A DNA stretch of 13,293 nucleotides from Lentisphaerota bacterium (lineage in GTDB: Bacteria; Verrucomicrobiota; Kiritimatiellia; RFP12; UBA1067), in NCBI GenBank assembly GCA_022839525.1, contig JALHET010000030.1:1-13293 (forward strand), read 5' to 3'. Made by a program: the position numbers and the translations under genes. The notes under the pieces are model-generated. The model was not told where the DNA came from. It did not search any database and saw only the letters and a program-made list of their open reading frames with translations. Shown here piece by piece: positions 1 through 7,401 of the stretch (positions are counted from its first letter, which is position 1; each line of letters starts with the position of its first letter).

Positions 1-143
1 CGGGAAGGAACGAGGAAGTCACGAGCCCCCTCGGGGGTGGACTTGATCATCGTCGGAGTCTCGATCTCGTAGAAACCGCGGGCTGAAAGATAGCGGCGGA
101 TCGCCCAGACCATATCATGGCGCAGCTTGATCCGCTTCTTCAT
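1..143 (-). CDS. aspS: Aspartyl-tRNA synthetase, fragment (catalytic-domain start only)
   Basis: Read on the minus strand, this frame gives a class II synthetase core segment: [14 protein letters not shown], then GFYEIETPT, then [15 protein letters not shown] running off the left edge. The last block is motif 1 and the following segment of AspRS (E. coli has TKATPEGARDYLVPSR), so the family call is firm. AspRS normally carries about 110-140 residues of OB-fold anticodon-binding domain before this point, ending in a block like YRYLDLRRP. Here the frame opens only at a TAA at 176-174 and the residues before about position 131 do not resemble AspRS. The ATG at 143-141 ([10 protein letters not shown]) is the only nearby start and has no well-spaced ribosome binding site. 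The gene is therefore 5'-truncated, either by a real rearrangement or by an assembly join, and it overlaps the start of the next gene on the other strand. Left end is incomplete. Confidence 0.75.
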   Translation of the reverse strand, partial: MKKRIKLRHDMVWAIRRYLSARGFYEIETPTMIKSTPEGARDFLVPS

Positions 144-3100
144 CCCCTTCGCGGCACTCGTACCCGCCGCTGTTTATTATCTGACCGTTTTCAAACACGT
201 CTACCCCGGCACCTCCGCTTTCCTGACGGCTTCGGCAATCTCGATCTGCCCGCAGAACGACCTCTCTCACCCGTTTTTCACCCTGGCCATTCGGGCAGTG
301 GCCAACCTCCCTTTCGCCACGCTTCCCGTCCGCCTGAATCTTTTTTGCGCGGCCTGCGGCGCATTGGCCGTCTCGCTCTTCTACCTGTTCACCGCACGGC
401 TGGTCTTCTCCTGCGCCTGTGAGGATTCGGGCGGCTCAATGGCGGCGATGCCCCCCCAGACATGGGCAACCGGTGAGGCCGGTTCCGCCAACAGCCAACA
501 GGAGTTTGCGCGGAACGCCGACGGCTCGGTCTCGATCCCCGTCTCGGTACAGGCCCACAACTGGCGTGTCGCGCATGCGGCGGTTTTAGGAGGGCTGTGC
601 GGGGCGCTGGCGCTGGCCTTCTGTGCCCCGTTCTGGCTGGTGGCCACACGCCTTTACCCCTTTACGTTTGAACTCGCACTCTTTTTCATCATCGCAAACC
701 TGTTGATTTCGTACGACCAGAGCGCACGATTGTCCTCCCTCTTCCTGAGCGCGTTTTTGCTCACCGCCTGCAGTGTCGAATCCCTCCTCTTCCTGCTGCT
801 CTTGCCGATCGGGGGAGCCTTCCTGCTGCGGTCGCTCATCCTCAACGACCACGTAACCCTCTATAAAACGTTGTTCGTGGTTCTCTTGGGGCTGGCCGGA
901 GCCGTCCTCGCCTGTGCCATCCTCTGGCAGGCCTCCACCTGGTGTGCGGCCATCCCCATCCCTGCCCCGCGCCCGATCCTGCGCGAGTTCCAAGATACCG
1001 TCCTCCACGAAATCCGCGCTTGGGTTCCCAGCTATGGCTGGAGTTACATCTTCTTGCAGTTCCTGTTCCCTTCGGCTCTCGCGTTTTTCGTGTTTTCTTT
1101 TTCTTTCCACAAACGGACGCCCATCCTTTTCCTCCTGCAGCTTGTGTTGACCACCGCCCTCGTCCCCAGCCTGCTCAACCTGGGCATCTCGCCGTGGGCT
1201 ATCGCCCGCTCCACGTCAAAAATCCCGGTCTTCAGTTACACCCTCGTGGCGTTATGGGTGGGCCTGATGGTCGCTGTCTGGCATCTCATGCGCGAGATGT
1301 TTGAAGAGCAAATCAGCGAGGATCTCGATTATTACGAGTACCGCGACAACCCCCTCGTCTGCCGGATCGGCGCAACCATATGCTGGCTCTTAGTCCTGAT
1401 CGCCTGCCTGGTGCCGCTCCGCAGTTTCACAGACATCGACCCGCGCAACGGCACGTTTGTCGATGAGGTCACCGAAAAGATTTACCGGGAGCTGGGGCCG
1501 CGCGACTGGATCGTCAACAACCAACTGTTATCGCACCACCTCGCGATCCGTGCGTTTCAGGATGGACGGCACTTGCGCTTTATCTCCACAGACGAGGATG
1601 CCCCAGCCACCTACGACGCCTCCCGGCTCGCTGCTTATATCCGGGAGGATCCGTCGTTTGCCCCCTACCGCTTCCGGCTTCTGAACGCCGCCGACCTCTC
1701 CCCGACCTCCTTCCTGCGCGAGTGGTTGAGACACCAAACCAACGCCTACCAGCGGATCGCGCTCTTTGACGCTTCTGTTTTCCGGTTCGACAACGGCTTC
1801 ACGACCATTCCCGGAACCATCTTTTCCAGCTTTCTTCCGAAAGCCGTGCCTGTGGATGTTTCCGCGCTGCGTGCCCGTCACCTGTCCTTTGTCGAAACCA
1901 TGCGCCCGTATCTTTTTCCCGGCACGCCCGACACCATCCGGCTCTTTGCAAACATACGGATGGGGCTGCGCCGCCAGCTCGCCTTTATTGGTAATGAATT
2001 AGGCGTCTTGCTCGTCGCGCAGAAACGTCCCGAAGAAGCCGCCCAACTCTTTGAGCAGGCCGAGGACTTGGCACCCGACAATCTCTGTGTCCTTCTGAAC
2101 CGGTTCCATCTGGCGATGCGCCTGAACGTCCGCTCCGAAGCGCTCCCTGACCTTGAGACCCGTCTCCACATGATCCCCCAACGCCTCCCCAACACCCACC
2201 TCCTGACCGTAACCGGCCTGCAAACCGATGCCGGATCCCTGATCGATCCGGATGTTCTGGAGTATGTCCGGAAAAACTATTGGGTCAAATCTAACGCTTT
2301 CAGGCGGCTGGCGCTTGCCTTGCAGACGGGGTCTTCCGACTCGCTCACCGCCCTGCGCGACAAAAAACGTGAGCTCTACCAGACCATTGCCCAGCACATC
2401 GACACGTACGAGTTCGACACCGCCGACCTCCAGCTCAACCTGCTGCTGGACTTGGACGACAAAGACCGCTTCGCGCTGATCAACAAAGCGCGCATCGCCA
2501 TTGAACGCCAGAACCTTCCGGAGGCAGGCCTCTGGCTCGACCTCGCAAAAGAGAACGGCGTGAAACCCGACGAACTGATCTGGCACAACGCCGCCCTCCT
2601 GATTCTCAGCGGAAACCTTACCGAAGCGCGCGCCATGCTGAACGAGGCTCTTCCCTCCGCTGTTTCAAATATTGACCTGTGGGGGTTGTTGGCCGATATC
2701 CTGTTGCGCTTGGAGGAGTATCCAGAACTCGAGACCCGCGTCTTTCCTGCCCTGCGCAGCGCCTCGAGTAAAAAAGAGCACTACCTCACGTATAAGGTGC
2801 GCGGGTATCTCCTCAAACATAACGGGCCAAAAGAATATCGCGCGGCCCGCGCCGCCTTCCTGCGTGCGCTCGACCTCAATAAGAACCTCAGTTCCATCCG
2901 CGAGGAAATTCTCCGCCTTGATGACGCGCTCGGCGTTCCGGCATTCAGCGAGGAAGATGCCAAGGCCATTCTCCGCCGCAACCCCGACCACCCCTTCGCC
3001 AACTTTCTCCTCGGCATGGTGCGGCTGGACCGGAACGAACTCGATTTGGCCGAGGATCTCTTCCGCCGGAGTTTAGAGACAGAACGCAACGCGCCTGCCT

Positions 3101-3462
3101 ACGCCGGTCTCGGCGCAGTGCTTCTGGAAAAAAACAACCCCGACTCCGCTGAGAAATTCCTGCGCCGTTCGCTCGAACTGGACTCGTCGCGCCTTTTCAC
3201 CTGGCACACGCTCGCACGCCTTCTGATCGCCACAGACCGGCTCGACGAGGCCGTACGCGCGATGGCTCCCGTCATCGCCGGCCAGCCAAACGACCCTGCC
3301 GTCCGGTTAACCCTGCTTCGGCTCAATATCAAGCAGAAAAAAATCAATGCGGCGATCGAAATCTTCGCCGGGCTCCTCGAAGAAAAAGACCGTCTACCGG
3401 AACGCTTCGCCCGGCAACTCGAACCGCTGGCCACGCAACTTTCCAACGCCTTGCCGAAATGA
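127..3462 (+). CDS. DUF2723-family multi-pass membrane protein with C-terminal TPR repeats
   Basis: A 1111-residue protein with two halves. Residues 1-435 are very hydrophobic, with roughly ten membrane segments (near 3-22, 65-95, 148-172, 177-195, 202-236, 248-268, 305-326, 331-353, 368-386, 414-431). The N-terminus ([14 protein letters not shown], then [17 protein letters not shown]) fits DUF2723, a GT-C-like family that includes bacterial protein O-mannosyltransferase candidates. A hydrophilic insert lies at about 97-146. Residues 436-1111 are soluble and end in TPR-like helical repeats, clearest at about 955-1095 ([22 protein letters not shown], and similar). The likely role is envelope glycosylation or assembly, but the acidic residues usually found after the first helix are absent. 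The start is TTG at 127; an in-frame stop lies at 91-93 and no good ribosome binding site is visible, so the true 5' end may have been lost at the junction with aspS. It appears cotranscribed with the acyltransferase 10 bp downstream. Confidence 0.8.
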   Translation: MIRFFIPFAALVPAAVYYLTVFKHVYPGTSAFLTASAISICPQNDLSHPFFTLAIRAVANLPFATLPVRLNLFCAACGALAVSLFYLFTARLVFSCACEDSGGSMAAMPPQTWATGEAGSANSQQEFARNADGSVSIPVSVQAHNWRVAHAAVLGGLCGALALAFCAPFWLVATRLYPFTFELALFFIIANLLISYDQSARLSSLFLSAFLLTACSVESLLFLLLLPIGGAFLLRSLILNDHVTLYKTLFVVLLGLAGAVLACAILWQASTWCAAIPIPAPRPILREFQDTVLHEIRAWVPSYGWSYIFLQFLFPSALAFFVFSFSFHKRTPILFLLQLVLTTALVPSLLNLGISPWAIARSTSKIPVFSYTLVALWVGLMVAVWHLMREMFEEQISEDLDYYEYRDNPLVCRIGATICWLLVLIACLVPLRSFTDIDPRNGTFVDEVTEKIYRELGPRDWIVNNQLLSHHLAIRAFQDGRHLRFISTDEDAPATYDASRLAAYIREDPSFAPYRFRLLNAADLSPTSFLREWLRHQTNAYQRIALFDASVFRFDNGFTTIPGTIFSSFLPKAVPVDVSALRARHLSFVETMRPYLFPGTPDTIRLFANIRMGLRRQLAFIGNELGVLLVAQKRPEEAAQLFEQAEDLAPDNLCVLLNRFHLAMRLNVRSEALPDLETRLHMIPQRLPNTHLLTVTGLQTDAGSLIDPDVLEYVRKNYWVKSNAFRRLALALQTGSSDSLTALRDKKRELYQTIAQHIDTYEFDTADLQLNLLLDLDDKDRFALINKARIAIERQNLPEAGLWLDLAKENGVKPDELIWHNAALLILSGNLTEARAMLNEALPSAVSNIDLWGLLADILLRLEEYPELETRVFPALRSASSKKEHYLTYKVRGYLLKHNGPKEYRAARAAFLRALDLNKNLSSIREEILRLDDALGVPAFSEEDAKAILRRNPDHPFANFLLGMVRLDRNELDLAEDLFRRSLETERNAPAYAGLGAVLLEKNNPDSAEKFLRRSLELDSSRLFTWHTLARLLIATDRLDEAVRAMAPVIAGQPNDPAVRLTLLRLNIKQKKINAAIEIFAGLLEEKDRLPERFARQLEPLATQLSNALPK

Positions 3463-3472
3463 TCCGCACCGC

Positions 3473-4369
3473 ATGAATGTGCCACACACCCCCCTCGTTT
3501 ATCTCGAATATTTAGCGCTCCGCCTACTGGGACTGCTTTACACGCTCATCCCCGCGACAAAAGCCTATGCGATCGGTGCCGCGCTGACCTCCTGCGCCTA
3601 CCCGCTTTTCCCAAAGCGCCGACGCATCGCCACCGACAATATCCTCCAGGCGCACATCACCGATGATCCGAAAGAAGCTGACCGTATTGCGCGCAAAGCC
3701 TTTGGCCACCTCGCGGGGCACCTTTGCGAAGCCCTCAAGGTGGGACAAGTCATCACCGCCGAAAACTGGCGCGAGCACATCACCTTCGACGGCCCCGAAG
3801 AATCCTGGAAACTCTTGATGGAATCGCCAGAGATACCCATCATGATTCTCTCCGGCCATCAGGGCGCATGGGAAGCAGCCGTATCCATCATCTCCTTCAC
3901 ACGCCCAATGATCGCCGTGGCCCGCAAAATGAACAACCCGTTTGTTGAGCGCTTCCTGAAAAAACACCATTTCCGCGGCGAAATCACCATCATTTCAAAA
4001 AAACAGGGGTTCACTCCCAGCGTCCTGCGGGAATGGAAGGAAAAGGGTTCCGCAATGACCCTTCTGATGGACCAGCACGCCAGCAAAAAACAAGGCGTGA
4101 CCGTGAATTTTCTGGGACGTCCCGCCTCCACCCACACTTCGCCCGCCCGTCTCCACCTCAAAACCGGCGCGCCCATTCTGGCGGGCGCCTTCATCCGGGA
4201 CGGGGTTTTCAAATACCGAATGGTCACCGGCACACCGATCCGCCACAAACCCACCGGCAATAAACAGAAAGACCTCGTCACCCTCACAACCGAAATCAAC
4301 ACCCGCATTGAGGCCGCGATCCGCCGTTTCCCCGAACAATACCTCTGGGCTCATAACCGCTGGCGGTAG
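3473..4369 (+). CDS. LpxL/HtrB-family lipid A (lysophospholipid) acyltransferase
   Basis: A 298-residue protein, the usual length for the family. These inner-membrane enzymes transfer an acyl chain from acyl-ACP to a lipid A precursor or related lysolipid. A hydrophobic stretch lies at about 8-45. The catalytic HX4(D/E) motif is SGHQGAWE, with His129 and Glu134. Further family blocks are MDQHASKKQGVTVNFLGRPA followed by THTSPARL (about 208-235) and the C-terminal LWAHNRW. The start is taken as ATG at 3473 because it gives the standard N-terminus (a hydrophobic helix soon after Met) and follows the upstream stop by 10 bp; an open frame extends back to 3347 but lies inside the upstream gene. 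The Shine-Dalgarno sequence is poor, consistent with translational coupling. The acyl chain and acceptor cannot be read from sequence. The stop codon lies 1 bp from the end of the opposing small-RNA terminator. Confidence 0.88.
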   Translation: MNVPHTPLVYLEYLALRLLGLLYTLIPATKAYAIGAALTSCAYPLFPKRRRIATDNILQAHITDDPKEADRIARKAFGHLAGHLCEALKVGQVITAENWREHITFDGPEESWKLLMESPEIPIMILSGHQGAWEAAVSIISFTRPMIAVARKMNNPFVERFLKKHHFRGEITIISKKQGFTPSVLREWKEKGSAMTLLMDQHASKKQGVTVNFLGRPASTHTSPARLHLKTGAPILAGAFIRDGVFKYRMVTGTPIRHKPTGNKQKDLVTLTTEINTRIEAAIRRFPEQYLWAHNRWR

Positions 4370-4370
4370 A

Positions 4371-4412
4371 TAAAAAAGAACGGCGGATAAAAGCTTTTGC
4401 TTCTACCCGCCG
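4371..4412 (-). terminator. Intrinsic terminator of the small RNA
   Basis: On the minus strand, positions 4412-4399 pair with 4394-4381 to give an uninterrupted 14-bp stem (12 Watson-Crick and two GU pairs; GC-rich base CGGCGG with CCGCCG) closed by an AAAA tetraloop. It is followed at once by TTCTTTTTTA (4380-4371). The T-tract is present only in the minus orientation; on the plus strand the stem is followed by a purine-rich CAGGGAGG stretch. This fixes the direction of the RNA. Confidence 0.85.
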
Positions 4413-4530
4413 CCAGGGAGGACATATATTATTAACATGTGACCGTACAGGGGAAACCTGTATCCGCGATCACGGGGGAAGCGTCGCGGCAGGCCACATC
4501 GTTCAAGAACCTGGGGGAGGTTGCTTGAAC
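4371..4530 (-). ncRNA. Putative C-rich multi-hairpin small RNA
   Basis: No protein gene occupies this stretch, but the minus strand carries a full transcription unit: promoter at 4567-4538, predicted first base G4530, and an intrinsic terminator ending at 4371. The RNA of about 160 nt would fold by eye as follows. Hairpin 1 (4530-4501) has 7+5 bp around one bulged C and loop CCCCC. Hairpin 2 (4489-4464) has 6+3 bp and loop UUCCCCC. Hairpin 3 (4462-4446) has 6 bp, UACAGG with CCUGUA, and loop UUUCC. Hairpin 4 (4440-4422) is an AU-rich 6-bp stem. A linker CCUCCCU (4421-4415) precedes the terminator stem. The C-rich loops and linker resemble anti-Shine-Dalgarno seeds that bind G-rich ribosome binding sites in some known small RNAs. 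I do not recognise an Rfam family. It does not look like 6S, SRP, tmRNA or RNase P RNA. Function is inferred. Confidence 0.72.
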
Positions 4531-4537
4531 AGGGTGT

Positions 4538-4567
4538 ATAGTATGATAAGCACCCCCCGTTTGTCAA
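4538..4567 (-). promoter_or_regulatory. Sigma70-type promoter of the small RNA
   Basis: On the minus strand a perfect -35 box TTGACA (4567-4562) is followed after 18 bp by TACTAT (4543-4538), which matches four of six -10 bases. An alternative -10, CATACT at 4545-4540, would give a 16-bp spacer. The predicted start is a G at 4530, exactly where the first long hairpin begins, which supports the placement. No other -35 in the window is as close to consensus. Confidence 0.7.
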
Positions 4568-4576
4568 CAGGCTGGA

Positions 4577-4602
4577 GGAAAAATAATCTTTTTTTCTTTT
4601 TC
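4577..4602 (-). promoter_or_regulatory. A-tract upstream of the small-RNA promoter (possible UP element)
   Basis: Read on the minus strand this is an almost pure A run with a short T run, lying about 10 to 35 bp upstream of the TTGACA box. That is roughly the position of the distal UP-element subsite contacted by the RNA polymerase alpha C-terminal domain. It stands out in a GC-rich window. UP-element function is inferred from position and composition only. Confidence 0.4.
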
Positions 4603-4759
4603 ACCAAATAAAAATAAGCCCTTTGACACTTTTCCGCCTCTTATCTTCTCTCCGGCTGCCGGTCGTTACCTGCATACTCCGGTACTCGGTTCCGCTTGCG
4701 TCTCTGCGGGATTAGCAATCGGGTAGTAGCAGGGCGCATCCCGGGTCACTGACCGTTAA
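4603..4759. other. Intergenic stretch with no recognisable gene
   Basis: No frame here codes for a recognisable protein and no tRNA or rRNA is seen. It contains small inverted repeats only: GGTCA-C-TGACC at 4744-4754, which could be an operator-sized site, and CGGGAT at 4707-4712 matched by ATCCCG at 4738-4743. A TTGACA at 4623 has no usable -10 at proper spacing. Confidence 0.5.
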
Positions 4760-4782
4760 GGGTTCGGGTTCCGGGTTGAGGG
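4760..4782 (+). repeat. GGGTT-type short repeat forming a canonical G-quadruplex motif
   Basis: Four GGG runs at 4760-4762, 4766-4768, 4773-4775 and 4780-4782 are separated by loops TTC, TTCC and TTGA (3, 4 and 4 nt). This satisfies the usual G3-N1-7 four-run quadruplex rule on the plus (non-template) strand. It can also be seen as an imperfect tandem repeat of a GGGTTC-like unit. It ends 11 bp before the candidate -35 of the downstream operon, so it could affect that promoter. Folding is predicted, not shown. Confidence 0.6.
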
Positions 4783-4793
4783 TACGCCCCTGT

Positions 4794-4822
4794 TTGCATA
4801 GAGGTGTTTTTTTGTTTATACT
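4794..4822 (+). promoter_or_regulatory. Candidate promoter of the sugar-phosphate operon
   Basis: TTGCAT (4794-4799) and TATACT (4817-4822) are separated by exactly 17 bp. The -10 matches five of six consensus bases and the -35 three of six. Transcription would start near 4829, giving a leader of about 26 nt with the ribosome binding site AAGGGGG at 4841-4847, seven bases before the ATG at 4855. Confidence 0.5.
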
Positions 4823-4854
4823 TCTTTTTATTTGAACAACAAGGGGGCTACCTC

Positions 4855-6177
4855 ATGGCTGGTATTTTCAAAGCGTATGACATCCGCGGAGTTTACGGTA
4901 AGGATTTGACCGACGAGATCGCCTATCGGATCGGCCGGGCGTTCGCAACCTTCACGGGCTGCAAAAAAGCGGTCGTGGCGCGCGACATCCGCCCGCATTC
5001 GGAGCCGCTGTTCGCGGCGCTGGCAAAGGGCATCACTGAACAGGGCTCCGACGTGATCGATCTCGGTCACGGCTCCACGCCGATGGCCTACTTCGCCAAC
5101 GGCACGCTGGACGCGGACGCGGGCGTGATGATCACCGCGTCGCACAACCCGGCCGAGTGGAACGGCTTTAAGCTCTGCCGCGCGCAGGCGGTTCCGATCA
5201 GCGGCGCGACGGGCATCTTGGACATTGAAAACATCGTGGCCGAGGAAGCCTTCGCACCCCAAGCCTCGCGGCCGGGCAAGGTGACGCCGTACGATATCCT
5301 GCCGCAGTACGCCAAGCATGTGGCGCAGTTTGCGCACCTGAAACGGCCGGTTCACCTGGCGATCGACTTCGCGAACGGCATGGGCATCTGGGAGGCGAAA
5401 ACGCTTAAAGGCATCCTCACATGGGACGGCCTCTTCGAGGAGCCGGACGGCCGCTTCCCGAACCACGAGGCGAATCCGCTAAACACCGCGACACTCAAGG
5501 ATTTGCAGGCGAAAGTCCGCGCCGGCACCTACGCATTCGGCGTGGCGTACGACGGCGACGCTGACCGCGCTGGCTTTGTCGACGAGAAGGGCGATATCAT
5601 CCCGATGGACCTGATCACCGCGCTGGTGGCGCAGGACGTGCTGACCACACGCAAAGGCGTGATCTTTTACGACCTCCGCAGTAGCCGGGTGGTGAAGGAG
5701 GTCATCGAAGCCGCAGGCGGCACGCCGATGATGAGCCGCGTGGGGCACGCCTTCATCAAGCAGCAGATGCGCGAACACGACGCGATCTTCGCGGGCGAGC
5801 TGAGCGGCCACTACTACTTCAAGGATAATTTCACGGCCGAGAGCTCGGCCATGGCAATCCTTTCGCTGGCGAATATCGTCAGCAGATCCGACCGGCCGCT
5901 TTCGGCACTGATCGCCCCGCTGCGCAAGTATTTCGCCAGCGGCGAGATCAACACGCGCGTGAGCCGCGCCCCTCAGGCGATCCTCGACGAGATCCGGGCC
6001 AAGTACGCGGACGGCCACTCGTTTGATCTGGACGGCGTGAGCGTCGAGTATGCCGACTGGTGGTTCAATGTGCGCTGCTCCAACACCGAACCGCTGGTGC
6101 GCCTGAACCTTGAGGCCAAGACCCCGGAAGTGATGGAACGTAAACGCGACGAGCTGTTGGCGGTTATCAGGAACTAG
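4855..6177 (+). CDS. Phosphomannomutase/phosphoglucomutase (alpha-D-phosphohexomutase family)
   Basis: A 440-residue cytoplasmic enzyme that interconverts hexose 1- and 6-phosphates, feeding nucleotide-sugar synthesis and central metabolism. All four family signatures are present: active-site serine loop TASHNPAEWNGFK with phospho-Ser96; metal loop DGDADR at 233-238; sugar-binding loop GELSGHYYF at 314-322; phosphate-binding loop RCSNTEPLVR at 407-416. Length is normal for bacterial PMM/PGM (about 440-460). The frame opens from 4804, but ATG 4855 is the better start: it has a strong Shine-Dalgarno AAGGGGG seven bases upstream and yields MAGIFKAYDIRG, the standard N-terminus. It is the first gene of an apparent three-gene operon; the kinase follows after 38 bp. 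Mannose versus glucose preference cannot be decided; GELSGHYYF fits the dual-specificity PMM/PGM type. Confidence 0.93.
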   Translation: MAGIFKAYDIRGVYGKDLTDEIAYRIGRAFATFTGCKKAVVARDIRPHSEPLFAALAKGITEQGSDVIDLGHGSTPMAYFANGTLDADAGVMITASHNPAEWNGFKLCRAQAVPISGATGILDIENIVAEEAFAPQASRPGKVTPYDILPQYAKHVAQFAHLKRPVHLAIDFANGMGIWEAKTLKGILTWDGLFEEPDGRFPNHEANPLNTATLKDLQAKVRAGTYAFGVAYDGDADRAGFVDEKGDIIPMDLITALVAQDVLTTRKGVIFYDLRSSRVVKEVIEAAGGTPMMSRVGHAFIKQQMREHDAIFAGELSGHYYFKDNFTAESSAMAILSLANIVSRSDRPLSALIAPLRKYFASGEINTRVSRAPQAILDEIRAKYADGHSFDLDGVSVEYADWWFNVRCSNTEPLVRLNLEAKTPEVMERKRDELLAVIRN

Positions 6178-6215
6178 GCGTTCCGACGGCCGGCAATCCG
6201 CCCGAAAGAGACCCC

Positions 6216-7385
6216 ATGGTCAACAAAACCGTTTACGATGCGCTGGTGAAGAAATACCGCACGCACTTCGGGCGCGAGCCTGACGTCGTGGCGTATGCGC
6301 CGGGGCGCATCGAGGTGCTGGGCAACCACACGGACTACAATGAGGGTTTCGTCTTTTCGGCGGCGATCAACTTCGGCACCTTCTTTGCCGCGTCAGAAAG
6401 CGCGTCGACGTCCTGCCGCCTCGTGGCGGGCGACCTGATGAAAGAGGTCGGCTTTGATGTGGCCGGCATCCGTGCCTCGAAGACGGACACATGGCAGAAC
6501 TACGTCAAGGGCACGTTCGCCGGGCTGACCGCGCTCAAAGCGGTGCCGTGCGGTTTCGACGGCATGTTTCTCGGCAACCTCCCGCTGGGTAGCGGGCTCT
6601 CCAGCTCCGCCGCGCTCGAGATGTGCGCGGGGCTCGCGCTCGGTAAGCTTTACGGCATCGGCGTGGACACCGTGACCCTGGCGAAAATCGGGCAACGGGC
6701 GGAGCACGTCTACGCGGGCTGCAAATGCGGGCTGCTGGATCAGATATCGAGCCTGGCCGGCCAGGCGGGCAAGCTGGTGAAAACCGACTTCCGCTCCCTC
6801 GTTTACGAGACAGTTGAAATAGGCGGGGACGCCTGTTTCCTGATGTGCAACACGCACGCCAAACACGCATTGGTGGACGGCGCATACAACAGCCGTCGCG
6901 AGGCGTGTGAACAGGCCGCGGCGCACTTCGCCACCGTGCTGCGCCATCCGGTGCATGCGCTGCGCGATGTGAGCATGGCCGAATGGGTTCTCTACAAACG
7001 CGGCCTCCCCGAAACGGTGGCCAACCGCGCGGCGCACCCGATCGGCGAGAACGAGCGCGTGCTCAAGGGCGCGGGGCTTCTGGCCTTAGGCGATCTCGCC
7101 GGCTTTGGCGCGCTGATGTTCGACTCGCACGAGAGTTCGCGCGTGCTGTTTGAGAACTCCTGCGAGGAACTGGACGCGGTGGTCGAGGCGGCAAAAAGGA
7201 TTCCGGGCGTGATGGGTGCCCGGATTTCGGGCGGCGGGTTCGGCGGCTCCGCTGTGGTGCTGGTTCATCCGCGTGACGCGGAAACGGCGGCGGCGGCACT
7301 GGCCAGCGCATATGCCGCCCAGTTTGGTGCCCCGTGCGACGTGAGCGTGATCACGCCCTCCGCCGGAGCGCATGTGGTGAAATGA
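6216..7385 (+). CDS. galK: Galactokinase-family GHMP sugar kinase
   Basis: A 389-residue protein, the usual galactokinase length. Galactokinase phosphorylates galactose at C1 with ATP, the entry step of the Leloir pathway. Signatures: N-terminal sugar-binding motif GRIEVLGNHTDYNEG (30-44); ATP-binding GHMP motif LPLGSGLSSSAALE (122-135); catalytic aspartate in CGLLDQISS (Asp175); C-terminal glycine motif ISGGGFGGSA (337-346). The first motif departs from the classical GRVNLIGEHTDYN: Asn37 replaces the glutamate before His38, and Glu33 stands where Asn is usual. That glutamate helps bind galactose in characterised enzymes, so the substrate may not be galactose. The start ATG has a weak GAAAGAG site five bases upstream. 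The gene lies 38 bp after the mutase and 16 bp before the next gene, supporting one operon for handling a liberated sugar. Confidence 0.85.
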   Translation: MVNKTVYDALVKKYRTHFGREPDVVAYAPGRIEVLGNHTDYNEGFVFSAAINFGTFFAASESASTSCRLVAGDLMKEVGFDVAGIRASKTDTWQNYVKGTFAGLTALKAVPCGFDGMFLGNLPLGSGLSSSAALEMCAGLALGKLYGIGVDTVTLAKIGQRAEHVYAGCKCGLLDQISSLAGQAGKLVKTDFRSLVYETVEIGGDACFLMCNTHAKHALVDGAYNSRREACEQAAAHFATVLRHPVHALRDVSMAEWVLYKRGLPETVANRAAHPIGENERVLKGAGLLALGDLAGFGALMFDSHESSRVLFENSCEELDAVVEAAKRIPGVMGARISGGGFGGSAVVLVHPRDAETAAAALASAYAAQFGAPCDVSVITPSAGAHVVK

Positions 7386-7401
7386 GAGAACGGAGACCGG
7401 T

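Noticed and set aside
586..1110. A 174-codon minus-strand frame inside the DUF2723 gene.
   Set aside because: Its product is a Gln/Glu/Gly-rich low-complexity chain, as expected for the antisense of a hydrophobic coding region.
4403..4438. An 11-codon reading frame inside the small RNA (ATG at 4438, stop TAG at 4405-4403, minus strand), as in a leader peptide or dual-function RNA.
   Set aside because: No ribosome binding site precedes it, and nothing downstream on that strand could be attenuated because the next gene is convergent. Such a short frame is expected by chance.
4414..4530. The same hairpins read on the plus strand, with GGGGA motifs in loops like a CsrB/RsmZ-type sponge RNA.
   Set aside because: The loops do look GGA-rich in that direction, but the promoter and the T-tailed terminator both point to the minus strand, and no plus-strand promoter was found just upstream.
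4578..4602. An AT-only hairpin plus T-run on the plus strand as a terminator for the acyltransferase unit.
   Set aside because: The stem would be only A-T pairs with no GC base, and the A-tract is better explained as upstream promoter DNA of the small RNA.
4623..4651. A second perfect TTGACA box on the plus strand.
   Set aside because: No -10-like hexamer occurs at 16-18 bp; TTATCT at 4641 is only 12 bp away.
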